In this document: positions 1-8,502 of the stretch, piece by piece
How the letters are laid out: each line of letters opens with the position of its first letter
How positions within the stretch are numbered: position 1 is the first letter of the stretch
Assembly: GCF_001642955.1 (NCBI RefSeq)
Contig: NZ_LWSK01000021.1
Span: 1 to 64,000 of the forward strand
Origin: Rubripirellula obstinata
Lineage (GTDB): Bacteria > Planctomycetota > Planctomycetia > Pirellulales > Pirellulaceae
DNA: 64,000 nt
Direction of reading: 5' to 3'
The notes under the pieces: model-generated
Told to the model about the DNA's origin: nothing
The model's input: the letters and a program-made list of their open reading frames with translations, nothing else
The model's database searches: none
Position numbers and translations under genes: made by a program

Positions 1-257
1 TAAGCTTGCTCAAGCAAGAGAAAACGGCCAAGTGCGGAGTCAAAAACAAGCGGCTCACCGCTGGTTGGGACGATGACTACATGGAAAAAGTCGTTTTCAG
101 TCGGTAAATCCCCGTGCAATCGCCCTGCGGCCCAATCATCGCCGTGATGCCCGATAATGTCTGGTACGGCGGATGCGTTCCCGACGTGATCGACCGAATA
201 CTGCAAGAACATTTGATCGATGGCAAACCCGTGACCGAATTTGTGATCTCGCAATGA
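1..257 (+). pseudogene. Broken [2Fe-2S] thioredoxin-like ferredoxin gene (3' part)
   Basis: One frame runs from base 3 to a TGA at 255-257 but is interrupted by TAA at 105-107. Before the stop it reads CGVKNKRLTAG; after it, from base 126, it reads CGPIIAVMPDNVWYGG and ends with a segment containing EHLIDGKPV. Both halves resemble the small thioredoxin-fold [2Fe-2S] ferredoxins, in which the KRLTAG-like stretch is normally followed within about seven residues by a cysteine pair and GP..(V)..P..VWY. Here about 21 codons separate the two blocks, they contain the stop, and the expected first cysteine of that pair is missing. The final TGA overlaps the ATG of the next gene (ATGA), as expected for an operon with the sirtuin. 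It is probably a decayed ferredoxin; a sequencing or assembly error is the alternative. The 5' end lies outside the window. Confidence 0.6.
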
Positions 258-985
258 ACATTCTAATTTTGACCGGTGCTGGTATCTCCGCTGAATCGGG
301 AATCCCGACATTTCGTGATGCGGATGGATTGTGGGAAGGACATGCGGTTGAGGAGGTGGCGACGCCGCAAGGTTTCGCTCGCAATCCAGAGCTGGTCCAC
401 CAGTTTTACAACGAGCGCCGGAGGGCGTTGTTGTCGGAAACGATACAACCCAATGCAGCCCATGTTGCACTGGCTGATTTTGAGCGTGAACTTCTTTCGG
501 ATCCGCGAGTTTCTAATCAACGCTGCGACTTTCTGTTGGTCACGCAAAATATCGATGACCTGCATGCACGCGCGGGCAGCCAAAACGTGTTGCCCATGCA
601 TGGTGAACTTTTGAAGGCCCGCTGTCTGTACACCGAAGCCTTGTTTGATTGGCGTGACGACCTTGGTACGGACACGCCACATCCCGATAATCCTGACGAC
701 GAATCGATGCGAGGTTGCTTGCGTCCGCACGTTGTTTGGTTTGGCGAAATGCCGATCGGGCTCAGCAAAATTGAACAAGCCGCAGCCAATGCCGACGTGT
801 TCATTGCGATCGGTACGTCCGGTTTGGTTTACCCAGCCGCCGGAATCGTCCAACAAACTAAACCACAGTGTCGCAAGATTGAAATCAACCTGGACGATAC
901 TCCTGCGTCGGCAGCGTTCGACGAGACGATTCGAGGACGGGCCAGCGAAGAGGTTCCCAGGCTGCTGCGAGAATTGTCGAACTGA
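254..985 (+). CDS. cobB: NAD-dependent protein deacylase, CobB-type sirtuin
   Basis: A 243-aa cytoplasmic sirtuin that would remove acyl groups from lysines using NAD+, giving nicotinamide and O-acyl-ADP-ribose. Visible motifs are the Rossmann GAGISAESGIPTFR near the N-terminus, TQNIDDLHARAG, and the catalytic His116 in MHGE. Tyr52 and Arg55 in FYNERR match the Tyr/Arg pair that lets class III (CobB/SIRT5-like) enzymes accept acidic acyl chains such as succinyl. The zinc module is degenerate: only Cys124 and Cys155 remain where CobB normally has four cysteines. The ATG at 254 is preferred over an upstream ATG at 173 because it places the Rossmann motif at residue 8 as in the family and overlaps the upstream stop (ATGA). 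Codon use is like the neighbours. Confidence 0.93.
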   Translation: MNILILTGAGISAESGIPTFRDADGLWEGHAVEEVATPQGFARNPELVHQFYNERRRALLSETIQPNAAHVALADFERELLSDPRVSNQRCDFLLVTQNIDDLHARAGSQNVLPMHGELLKARCLYTEALFDWRDDLGTDTPHPDNPDDESMRGCLRPHVVWFGEMPIGLSKIEQAAANADVFIAIGTSGLVYPAAGIVQQTKPQCRKIEINLDDTPASAAFDETIRGRASEEVPRLLRELSN

Positions 986-1058
986 ATCTAGTCCCTACAA
1001 TCGGAAATTGTTGTCGGCGTTGGCAGGGCGAGCATCGCAACTGCCGATAGTTGATTCA

Positions 1059-2069
1059 ATGACGACTCAATTCGACGATATTGGGCTTAAGAAAGCCGCC
1101 ATCTTGCTGATGAGTTTGCCGACCAAGGTTGCGGCAAATATCTTGGGGCAATTGCCGCCGCGGTACATCGAAGCGATCAGCATCATGATCGCTCAAACCG
1201 AATCGGTTGGCGGCGCGGATCAAGAGATCGTGATCGCAGAGTTCCTGACCAGCAAGGCCAGTGCGATCTACGCCAGTCCCGGTGGATTGGAACGCGCCAA
1301 AGAGCTGATCAAGGAAGCACTTGGCCGGGATGCGTCTGAGCTGATCGGTAACCTGACGCAGACGATCGAAGCGATGCCGTTTGGCTTTGTTAAAAAAGTC
1401 GACGCGCAGACTCTGCTGCAGTTCATCGGCGAAGAGCATCCGCAAACGATCGCGTTGCTGATGAGTCACGTGCCTGGTCACTACGCTGCCGAAGTGTTGG
1501 CGGGATTAGATCCGGAAAAGCAACTGGAAGTGATTCGGCGGATTGCTTCGATCGGTCGGACCAGTCCCGAAGCGGTTGCTGAGCTTGAATTTGGATTGGA
1601 AATGCGATTGTCCAGCATGGTCAATCAACAGCAAAGCCATAGTGGCGGTGCGGAAAGCGTTGCGGAGATCTTGAACGTTTGCGAGCGAGCGATCGAGCGA
1701 ACGATCATGGATTCGCTGGGCCGCGACGATCCCGAATTGTCAGACGAAATTCGCCGGCTGATGTTCGTGTTCGAGGACATCAACAAGCTTGGCGATCGAG
1801 ACATTCAATCGCTGTTGAAGAATGTGGAAACCGCGCAGTGGGCGATGGCGTTGAAGGGTGCCAGCACCAACCTGCAAGAGAAGGTGATGCGGAACATGAG
1901 CAGCCGCGCGGCCGAGAACTTGAAAGAGGAAATCGGCTACCTCGGAAGCGTCCGTGTCAGCGAAGTCGAAACGGTGCAGCAGAAGATTGTCGATGTTGTT
2001 CGCCACCTAGAAGACAGCGGCGAAATCTCGCGGCCGACCGGCGAAGAGGAAGAAGAATACGTCACGTAA
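1059..2069 (+). CDS. fliG: Flagellar motor switch protein FliG
   Basis: A 336-aa protein of the usual FliG length. FliG sits in the C-ring at the base of the flagellum and couples the MotA/B stator to the rotor and to switching by FliM/FliN. The middle domain carries the EHPQ signature at residues 126-129, and the C-terminal torque domain shows DRDIQSLLKNV, ALKGAS and NMSSRAAENL with the usual charged residues; the tail is acidic (EEEEEY). The reading frame is open further upstream (to 645) through the sirtuin gene, but homology begins at the ATG at 1059. No other flagellar gene is adjacent, so it stands alone rather than in a fli/flg operon. A strong palindrome follows the stop. Confidence 0.95.
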   Translation: MTTQFDDIGLKKAAILLMSLPTKVAANILGQLPPRYIEAISIMIAQTESVGGADQEIVIAEFLTSKASAIYASPGGLERAKELIKEALGRDASELIGNLTQTIEAMPFGFVKKVDAQTLLQFIGEEHPQTIALLMSHVPGHYAAEVLAGLDPEKQLEVIRRIASIGRTSPEAVAELEFGLEMRLSSMVNQQQSHSGGAESVAEILNVCERAIERTIMDSLGRDDPELSDEIRRLMFVFEDINKLGDRDIQSLLKNVETAQWAMALKGASTNLQEKVMRNMSSRAAENLKEEIGYLGSVRVSEVETVQQKIVDVVRHLEDSGEISRPTGEEEEEYVT

Positions 2070-2077
2070 ATCACAGG

Positions 2078-2198
2078 CTAGTGGCTTGTCTCAGCTAAGA
2101 ATTAGGGTGTGCCGTAGTGGATCTTGTTAAAGATCCTCTCGCGATAGGATCTTTAACAAGATCCACTACCCTAAAATTAAGCTGTGACAGACCACTAG
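2078..2198. repeat. 121-bp near-palindromic MITE-like element
   Basis: The segment starts CTAGTGG and ends CCACTAG. The outer 20-nt arms match at 16 positions when one is reverse-complemented. Inside lie TTAGGG/CCCTAA arms, and in the centre a perfect 24-bp inverted repeat (2114-2137 with 2146-2169) around an 8-nt loop. The whole element can fold into one long hairpin. It lies between convergent genes (fliG and the small minus-strand gene). The size, complete palindromy and lack of coding capacity resemble non-autonomous palindromic elements (MITE/REP class). Whether it is repeated elsewhere cannot be seen here. Confidence 0.7.
2114..2169. terminator. Perfect 24-bp hairpin, possible bidirectional terminator
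   Basis: The arms 2114-2137 and 2146-2169 are exact reverse complements with loop 2138-2145. The hairpin sits 44 bases past the fliG stop and 46 bases before the stop of the convergent gene, so it could end transcripts from both sides. No long T tract follows, so a terminator role is inferred from position and stem strength only. Confidence 0.45.
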
Positions 2199-2215
2199 AA
2201 GCGTGTGCGACTTTG

Positions 2216-2713
2216 TTACGCGCGGGCCTTGGCGGCGTACTGTTCGGCGTATTCGATCGACCATGCGTCGATCAACTGCTCGAATTCATCCGAGTCCACG
2301 TCGGCGATGGGCACGTAGTAGCTGCGATTAAACAGTTCGCGGTTCATCACGGTGCCTTTGCCTTTCAGATCCAGCACTTTGGATTTTCCCAGCGGTCGGA
2401 TCATCATTTCCAGTCGGCTGTATTGGTTTTCGCGACGACCATTGGAAATTTTCAAATCATCGCGATAGCAGGCCGCTCCCCAGCCCACTTCGCCAAAGAG
2501 CGATTCTTCGCGGAAACCGGGGAAGTGGTCAGAGACTTGATGGATCGCTTTTTCGATACGTTCGGACAGCGACAACCGCAGCGATGTGTGCATGCGGCGC
2601 AGTTCATCTTCGCTTAGCTCGTTCGCTTTTTTCTTTTCAGCACCAGCTTCGCCCCGGCGCTTGCCGCGTTCGATCGCAGATTCCAGACGTGATTGAAAGT
2701 CGTCACTACTCAT
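2216..2713 (-). CDS. Conserved hypothetical protein, coupled to the Tex-like gene
   Basis: A 165-aa protein with no signal peptide or membrane segment and no recognised motif. The N-terminal 60 residues are charged and probably helical (SRLESAIERGKRRGE, KKKANELSEDELRRM); the rest looks like a compact alpha/beta domain (EVGWGAACYRDDLKI, SRLEMMIRPLG, GKGTVMNRELFNRSYY) ending in an acidic helix. Its ATG overlaps the TGA of the upstream Tex-like gene (ATGA at 2710-2713 on the minus strand), so the two are translationally coupled and a shared RNA-related role is possible. The function is unknown. Confidence 0.8.
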   Translation of the reverse strand: MSSDDFQSRLESAIERGKRRGEAGAEKKKANELSEDELRRMHTSLRLSLSERIEKAIHQVSDHFPGFREESLFGEVGWGAACYRDDLKISNGRRENQYSRLEMMIRPLGKSKVLDLKGKGTVMNRELFNRSYYVPIADVDSDEFEQLIDAWSIEYAEQYAAKARA

Positions 2714-5700
2714 GACTTCGATGAATCCTCATTGGCTTCCTGCTGCGCCGCTGGGGCTGGTTCGGCAGCGGGAGCGGGAGCCTTTTCTGCGACGGGAACT
2801 TGCTGAGTTTCCGGGGCTTGCTCGTTTGCCGGTGGCGTGGAAGCGGGTGCTTCGCTGCTGGCAGTTGCCGCTTCGCTTGGTGCCGTTTCAGTTTCGCTGG
2901 TGGCCGGTTTGGCTGCAGCGGGAGGCTTTGGTTTGGCAGATTTCTTTTTTGGTGCCGCTGGTTTTCCGGTTCCGAGAAACTGTGCCAGATCACCAAACGA
3001 TCGTAGCGGCTCTTCGCCTTTGGCCATCTTATCCGTCAGCGGCTTTTCTTCCTTCTTGCTGACGACGCGATAGGACTCAACTCGCTTTTCGCGACCTCTG
3101 CCGCCGCGTGAATCACGGCCCTGACCGCCTCGGTTGCCGCCGCCGGGTTTACCGCCAGAACGACCTGCACCGCCGCGCCCACCTGGGCTGCCGCCACGAT
3201 TCTGACCACCCTTACTTGGGCCTCCGCCGGTCTGGCCGTCACGACTTTGCCCACCTCTGTTTTGCCCGCCTCTGTTTTGGCCGCCGCGATTTCCACCGCC
3301 GTGCCCATGACCGCCGCTTCGTTGATTGCGGCGTGCTTGTTCAAGTTCAGCTTCGCGTTCGGGCGACAAAGCACTCAAGCCGACACGACGTTTCTTTTCA
3401 TCGATGCCGGTCACCCAAGCGGTCACAACATCGCCGACTTGAACTGCTTCGTGCAGGTCTTCGACAAACGTATCCGACACGCGGCTGACGTGAACCAGAC
3501 CGCTGCAGTCGGGCGCGAGTTCAACGAAAACGCCGAACGGCATCACGCCGACGACGACACCGATCACCTGATCGCCTTTTTTCAGATCCTTCATCGCCGG
3601 GACTTTGGTCAGCACCGCTGGCGGAGTTCCTGATACATCACTATCGCCGAACGGATCGCAAAGCCAATGCACGAGCTGATAGGTTCGCTGAGCCCCGATT
3701 TGCCATTCTTTGATGCACTTATCAACAGCGGCCTTTTCCGGCAACGGATGCTTGATCGGATCAGCCGCCACCGGCGCAGTTTTCGTGGTAGCAGCCGCAG
3801 GCTCGGGTTCAGCTTCGGCTGTTTCAGCCGCTGGTGTTTCGGCCGCAGCTACTTCAGCCGCAGCTACTTCGGCCGCTTCGACCCCGGGGGTTTCAGCGGC
3901 TGGTGGTTCCGTCGCGGGCTCCGACGCTGGTGCTTGCGAATCACTTGCCGCCGAATCAGCTACGGCTTCAGTTGCAGGTTCTTCCGTTTCCGGTTTCGCG
4001 TCGTCCTGAATCGAAAACTCAGGCGACTTTTCACCCGATGCCGTGAACTCTTCGACGACGGGCTTTGATTCCTTCTGAACAACTTCCATCGGCTTAACTT
4101 CAGCGGCCGCCGTGCTTGACGCCGACGAGTAATCCGGAGCTTCGTAACCAGGCGGGAACGCAGGCGGCAGTTCGATACCCAGCGTCGTTGCCAATTTGCG
4201 AGCGATCGCATAATCGCCAGGATGGATCAGTGTGCCGTCGAGTGTTTCTTCGCTTCCGAAGACCCGCAGGAACGGCAACGCTTGCCGGCCTTCGGATTCG
4301 CTGGTCCAACCTTCCAGTTCCAGAATCGTTTCTCGTGACGTAAAGAGTTGCTTTCGTCGAGCGGTGTCGATCGCTGCTGCGGTGACGTCGGTCATGCCGG
4401 GCAACCGAGCCAGCCACGATTGTGGAGCCGAATTGACATCCACGCCGCCGCGGGAAGCACCGCTGACCATGATATTTTCCAGCACCGGCGCGAGTGCTTC
4501 TTCGGACAACTCACGCTGGAACGAACTCAATCGCAGTTTCAGCGGATCCACTTTCGCCATCGCCTGGGCGGGCTGCAGAACCGAGATCGCGAGCCATGCG
4601 GCTGATCGGAATCGGCGAGGCGTGGATCGCATTTCTTGATCGGCCACGCTGCTGCTGCTGTAAGCGTCCGCGCCGCCTCGTTCGGCAAGCGTCCAGCGAA
4701 CTGATTTTTCAGGCGATTGTTTGATCAGATCACCGACCGCGACCATCATCGATCGCCGAGCGGGGCCATTACTGATGACAATCAAATCAACGTGGTGCGA
4801 ATGAATCAATTCGCCCATGCGAGCGACGGCAGCGGATCGCTGAGCGGTGGAAAGCTGGCATGGCAAGTCTTCACAGTGCAACAGGCGACCGTCGGCGGAC
4901 ACGATTGTGGTCGCTGCGGTGCGAGGACCGACGGCATCGATCGACAGCACGACTTTCGCATCGACGGCACCCCGATTGACATGCGAACGAAGCGTGTCGG
5001 CGGTGACGGCGACCAATCGAGCCGACGCACGTTCTTGCAAATCGTCCCACCAAGCGGCCTCGGCAGCATCGCGGATGATGGCTTCGTTTTGCAGAACGAC
5101 TGCCTTCAATTTGTCTTCAGCAACGCGATTAAAACCAACAGCGGTTCGTTGCAGTTCGGCGACCAATTTTGCAGCGTCATATTCAAACTGGCAAATCGCA
5201 ACCTGGCTGCGAAGCGCACGACCGAGCATCACGACCTGGAAGGCGCTCAGCTTATCGCCGTTGAACTTCTTCCCTTGCAGCGGTTTCAGGACGCTGACCA
5301 ACCATCGACGACGACGCTGTCGTGGCGAAACCTTCTTAGGAGCCTTTTTAGCCTCCGGTTTCTTCGCCGCTTTTTTCTCTTTTTTCGCAGCAGGCTTTGC
5401 TTCAGCGGTTTTGCCTTCAGCCGGAGCTACTGGTTGCGTCGGAGTTGAATCAGCAGCGGGTGGATCCGACTTTGGCGTTTCTGTCTCGACGGCCGCATCG
5501 GTTGCGGGAGTTTCCGCCGCTGGTTCAGCGACTGCTTCGTTAGCTTCCGCTGGCGCTGGAACTGTCTCAGCAGGAGTTTCCTCAGTTGAAACCTGCTCAG
5601 TAGAAACTTTCTCAGTTGAAACTTTCTCGGTTGACGTTTCCTCTGCGGGAACGGCTTCCGCAGCCGGTTTGGCATCTTCTGTTTTGGGAGCATCCGCCGC

Positions 5701-6360
5701 AGCGGTCTCCGTCACGGGTGCAGCCTTCGTTTCCGCTTTCGCTAGCGCGGCCGCCTCCTTTTGATTCTTCTCTGAACTTGATTCGAGATGAGGATCATGG
5801 ATTTTGGCGATCTTGATCTGAGCATGTTTGGCCAGCCAGCGAACCGCGGCGGCAACAATCCTGGGGTCGTCGGGTAAACGGTGAGCCAGTGCATCGTCCA
5901 ATCCCGCAACCGCAGCAGCGGCGTCGCCGATCGATTCGACTTTGCCGGCGATCGCGGCAAAGTCGTCGCCGTCACCCTTTTGCGGATTCAAAACTCGGAC
6001 TGCCAAGCGGACCGAATCCGATGGCGCGGTCGATGATTCACCTTTCAGCCGTCGAGCCAATCTGGCCAGCACTCTGACCGATCCTGCTTTTTCGATCGCA
6101 TGACCGATCGCGGGATCGACCAGCGGGGTTTGTTGCCAAGCGAGATGCAGCTTTTCTTTGCGAGTGGCAATCTCTTGTTCGTTGCGAATCGCAGCCGACA
6201 AAGCCCAAAGACTCGCCTCGTCGATGCCGCCCAGTTCATCACGTCGGTAACGCGACAAGAAAGGAGGACTATAACCCTGTTCGATCAGGGGCTGGGCAAG
6301 ACGTAAGCTGGAAACATCGCAACGCCCGCGTTGGGCAATTGCATCAAAATCGACGCTCAT
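2710..6360 (-). CDS. Tex-like S1 RNA-binding protein with long low-complexity inserts and RGG tail
   Basis: A 1,216-aa protein assigned to the Tex/Spt6-like family (usual length about 700-780 aa). The N-terminal helical Tex domain opens with MSVDFDAIAQRGRCDVSSL and contains SPPFLSRYRRDELGGIDE. A YqgF/RNase-H-like domain follows (VVLSIDAVGPRTAAT), then a helix-hairpin-helix segment (DVNSAPQSWLARLPGMT) and an S1 domain (KGDQVIGVVVGVMPFGVFVE to VGLSALSPE). The extra length comes from three low-complexity inserts: an Ala/Pro/Glu linker with tandem STE(K/Q)V repeats, a second one with AAEVAAAEV repeats before the S1 domain, and a Gly/Arg/Gln tail of RGGQN type after it. The start at 6360 is chosen because homology begins there; the frame stays open to 6486. 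The family acts in transcription or RNA metabolism; the tail suggests extra RNA binding. Confidence 0.82.
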   Translation of the reverse strand: MSVDFDAIAQRGRCDVSSLRLAQPLIEQGYSPPFLSRYRRDELGGIDEASLWALSAAIRNEQEIATRKEKLHLAWQQTPLVDPAIGHAIEKAGSVRVLARLARRLKGESSTAPSDSVRLAVRVLNPQKGDGDDFAAIAGKVESIGDAAAAVAGLDDALAHRLPDDPRIVAAAVRWLAKHAQIKIAKIHDPHLESSSEKNQKEAAALAKAETKAAPVTETAAADAPKTEDAKPAAEAVPAEETSTEKVSTEKVSTEQVSTEETPAETVPAPAEANEAVAEPAAETPATDAAVETETPKSDPPAADSTPTQPVAPAEGKTAEAKPAAKKEKKAAKKPEAKKAPKKVSPRQRRRRWLVSVLKPLQGKKFNGDKLSAFQVVMLGRALRSQVAICQFEYDAAKLVAELQRTAVGFNRVAEDKLKAVVLQNEAIIRDAAEAAWWDDLQERASARLVAVTADTLRSHVNRGAVDAKVVLSIDAVGPRTAATTIVSADGRLLHCEDLPCQLSTAQRSAAVARMGELIHSHHVDLIVISNGPARRSMMVAVGDLIKQSPEKSVRWTLAERGGADAYSSSSVADQEMRSTPRRFRSAAWLAISVLQPAQAMAKVDPLKLRLSSFQRELSEEALAPVLENIMVSGASRGGVDVNSAPQSWLARLPGMTDVTAAAIDTARRKQLFTSRETILELEGWTSESEGRQALPFLRVFGSEETLDGTLIHPGDYAIARKLATTLGIELPPAFPPGYEAPDYSSASSTAAAEVKPMEVVQKESKPVVEEFTASGEKSPEFSIQDDAKPETEEPATEAVADSAASDSQAPASEPATEPPAAETPGVEAAEVAAAEVAAAETPAAETAEAEPEPAAATTKTAPVAADPIKHPLPEKAAVDKCIKEWQIGAQRTYQLVHWLCDPFGDSDVSGTPPAVLTKVPAMKDLKKGDQVIGVVVGVMPFGVFVELAPDCSGLVHVSRVSDTFVEDLHEAVQVGDVVTAWVTGIDEKKRRVGLSALSPEREAELEQARRNQRSGGHGHGGGNRGGQNRGGQNRGGQSRDGQTGGGPSKGGQNRGGSPGGRGGAGRSGGKPGGGNRGGQGRDSRGGRGREKRVESYRVVSKKEEKPLTDKMAKGEEPLRSFGDLAQFLGTGKPAAPKKKSAKPKPPAAAKPATSETETAPSEAATASSEAPASTPPANEQAPETQQVPVAEKAPAPAAEPAPAAQQEANEDSSKS
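5581..5640 (-). repeat. Four 15-bp tandem repeats inside the Tex-like gene
   Basis: Units at 5581-5595, 5596-5610, 5611-5625 and 5626-5640 share the pattern CTCAGTTGAAACTTT with a few substitutions, the last being most diverged. On the coding (minus) strand they give STE(K/Q)V repeats in a disordered linker. The unit length is a multiple of three, so copy-number change would lengthen the linker without a frameshift. Confidence 0.75.
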
Positions 6361-6509
6361 AACGAGTCGGTCTCTTCTAAATTTACTAGGAGGCGAGATC
6401 AGGGTAAAAACTCGCAAATGCCACGCGAAAACTCGGCGCGCGTGGATCGAGAAAGATAAGGCCCCCACCACGGCAGTGTCAAGCAAGCGGTTAGTAGCGA
6501 ATAGCCTTT

Positions 6510-6562
6510 AGCGATTAGCCTTTAGCTTTAGGGGCTCGATTCAAAGCTAACAGCTAATCGCT
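6510..6562 (-). terminator. Hairpin just downstream of rny
   Basis: AGCGATTAGC at 6510-6519 is the exact reverse complement of GCTAATCGCT at 6553-6562, and AGCTTT/AAAGCT inside can extend the stem. It begins 8 bases after the RNase Y stop and lies before the Tex-like gene on the same strand. The left arm also forms a direct repeat with neighbouring AGCGAATAGCCTTTAGCGATTAG-type sequence. Terminator or mRNA-end structure is inferred from position. Confidence 0.4.
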
Positions 6563-6569
6563 TCCTTTC

Positions 6570-8129
6570 CTACTTCGCCGTTTCCACAAACCGGGCTTCT
6601 CGCACGACCGTGACTTTGATTTCGCCTGGGTAGGTCAATTCGGACTCAAAAGCCTTGGCAATGTCGTGGCAGATCGACGCCGCCTGTTCGTCCGAAGTGC
6701 GGTCACTGGCCACAATTACCCGTAATTCACGGCCCGCACTGATCGCAAACGCTTGCCGCACGCCATCAAAACGCTTGGCGATCGATTCCAATTCCTCCAT
6801 CCGCTTGATGTACCGCTCCAACGATTCTCGGCGAGCCCCGGGACGCGAAGCACTGCACGCGTCACCGATCGCGGTCACCATCGTGTAGGGATATTCGGTG
6901 ACGATTTCGTCGTGATGCCCCAATGCCGCGTGAACGACCTCGGCACCTTCCCCGTTTCGTCGCAGCAAATCAGCCCCGATTTTGGGGTGACCGCCTTCCA
7001 GTTCGTGATCGGCGGCTTTGCCGATGTCGTGCAAAAGGCCACATCGCCGAGCCAAATTGCCGTCCATGCCCAACATTTCAGCCACCAAACCGGCCAAAAA
7101 CGCGACCTCAATACTGTGGCGGAGCACGTTTTGGCTGTAGGAAGTCCGGAAATGAAGCCTGCCCAGCATTTGAATGATCTTGTCCGGCAAACCGCTGACC
7201 CCAACTTCGTCCGCCGCTTCATGCCCCTTTTGCATGATCAGTTCATCGATTTGACCGGTCGTTTCGCCGACGACCTCTTCGATTCGCGACGGGTGAATTC
7301 GTCCGTCCGCGATCAGGCTGCCCAACGACATCCGAGCGATTTCGCGACGAACGGGATCAAATCCGCTGACGATCACGACGCCTGGCGTGTCATCGATGAT
7401 CACATCGACGCCGGTGGCTTTTTCAAACGCGCGGATATTGCGTCCTTCGCGGCCAATGATTCGCCCCTTCATATCATCAGTGGGCACATCGACGGTGCTG
7501 GTCGTGCTCTCGGCGGTGTGGGCCGACGCGTATCGCTGAATCGCGGTCAGCAACATTTCGCGGCCCTGGGCTTTGACGACTTGGTCGAGTGCTTTCTTGT
7601 GGCGAATCAATGCCGCGCCACGCTGTTGTTCCAAATCGGTTTCCAGCGACTGCAGCAACTGCTGTTTCGCGTCTTCCCGCGACAGACCGCTGGCTTGTTG
7701 CAAAACAACTTGTTGGGCGGCGACAACTTTATCAAGCTCGGTTCGCTGGTCAGCGATTTCACTCAACTGGTTTGCCAGCCGAGTTTGACTGTTTTCGAGC
7801 CCGCGTTGTGCCTTACGAAAATCCTCTTCCTGCTGATGCAGCAAGTCTTCGCGTCGATCCAGTTTCTGTTCCCGCGTCGTCAAGGCTTGGCGCATCGACG
7901 CAGCCTCCTGCTCTGCGGTCGCTTTGACCGACAACGCAGCTTCTTTGGCTTGGACCAGAATGTGCCCCCGCTCGGTTTCCGCCTCGCGGCGAGTCGAACT
8001 TAGCAGTTGCTTGGCTTGGGATTGGACTCGGAGTTGTCGTTTATTTTCGGTTGTTTTGAAGTAAGCGATCGTGCAGGCTGATCCAAGGATCACGCCAACG
8101 ACGGCGCACAAAATGAAGGTAGGTATCAT
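6570..8129 (-). CDS. rny: Ribonuclease Y
   Basis: A 519-aa membrane-anchored endoribonuclease that starts mRNA decay. It shows the family order: an N-terminal membrane helix ([20 protein letters not shown]), a long coiled coil rich in Glu, Gln and Arg to about residue 200, a KH domain ([19 protein letters not shown]), and an HD domain with the metal-binding LLHDIGKA plus [11 protein letters not shown]. The length matches the family (about 510-520). The start at 8129 puts the membrane helix at the extreme N-terminus as expected. A short hairpin (GTCCTC/GAGGAC at 8136-8153) lies just upstream in the mRNA leader. It is followed on the same strand by the Tex-like gene, so two RNA-metabolism genes may be co-transcribed if the hairpin between them is leaky. 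Confidence 0.95.
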   Translation of the reverse strand: MIPTFILCAVVGVILGSACTIAYFKTTENKRQLRVQSQAKQLLSSTRREAETERGHILVQAKEAALSVKATAEQEAASMRQALTTREQKLDRREDLLHQQEEDFRKAQRGLENSQTRLANQLSEIADQRTELDKVVAAQQVVLQQASGLSREDAKQQLLQSLETDLEQQRGAALIRHKKALDQVVKAQGREMLLTAIQRYASAHTAESTTSTVDVPTDDMKGRIIGREGRNIRAFEKATGVDVIIDDTPGVVIVSGFDPVRREIARMSLGSLIADGRIHPSRIEEVVGETTGQIDELIMQKGHEAADEVGVSGLPDKIIQMLGRLHFRTSYSQNVLRHSIEVAFLAGLVAEMLGMDGNLARRCGLLHDIGKAADHELEGGHPKIGADLLRRNGEGAEVVHAALGHHDEIVTEYPYTMVTAIGDACSASRPGARRESLERYIKRMEELESIAKRFDGVRQAFAISAGRELRVIVASDRTSDEQAASICHDIAKAFESELTYPGEIKVTVVREARFVETAK

Positions 8130-8502
8130 CGTATCGTCCTCTCGGTCGAGGACGCAAAAACCACTCGTCAGCTCGGTTGATTAAGGTGCCAGTAACCAAG
8201 GTCCTGGTACGCAAAGACATCGCCCGCAAAGATTCATTGCGGTGAGTGTTTCTAGGTTGGCCTAGTCGGAACTGCAGGGTTGCAAAGAGGTAAAGCAAAA
8301 AGCACATGATGGCTTCACCGGGCGGCGGGTGATTTTGTTGTCCGGAGGAGTTGTTAGTCTTGTAAGCATCCAGCCTATCATCTGAGCAATGCGGAAGAAA
8401 CGATATACCCCGCCAATGCCCCATTAGAAACCTGGAAAAAGCCAAGATAACGGAGCCTCGATACCAGAAACAGAAAAGGCCCCACCATGAAAGACCAGTC
8501 AC
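8130..8502. other. Intergenic region between divergent rny and tilS
   Basis: These 373 bases hold no convincing gene. They must contain the promoters of rny (leftward) and tilS (rightward), but no clear -35/-10 pair was recognised. A small hairpin at 8136-8153 abuts the rny start. Near the right end an AAAAGG Shine-Dalgarno-like sequence precedes an ATG at 8487 that is out of frame with tilS by one base. Confidence 0.6.

Noticed and set aside
645-1058. Long N-terminal extension of fliG
   Set aside because: The frame is open inside cobB, but FliG homology starts only at 1059; the extension reads as an out-of-frame shadow of the sirtuin.
4717-5764. Plus-strand ORFs of 243 and 305 aa antisense to the Tex-like gene
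   Set aside because: They mirror the biased Ala/Ser/Glu coding on the other strand (SAGTASAAGLASS-like runs) and have no domain; high GC bias leaves the antisense frames open.
6753-8003. 416-aa ORF antisense to rny
   Set aside because: It is opposite a well-conserved RNase Y and shows no family features.
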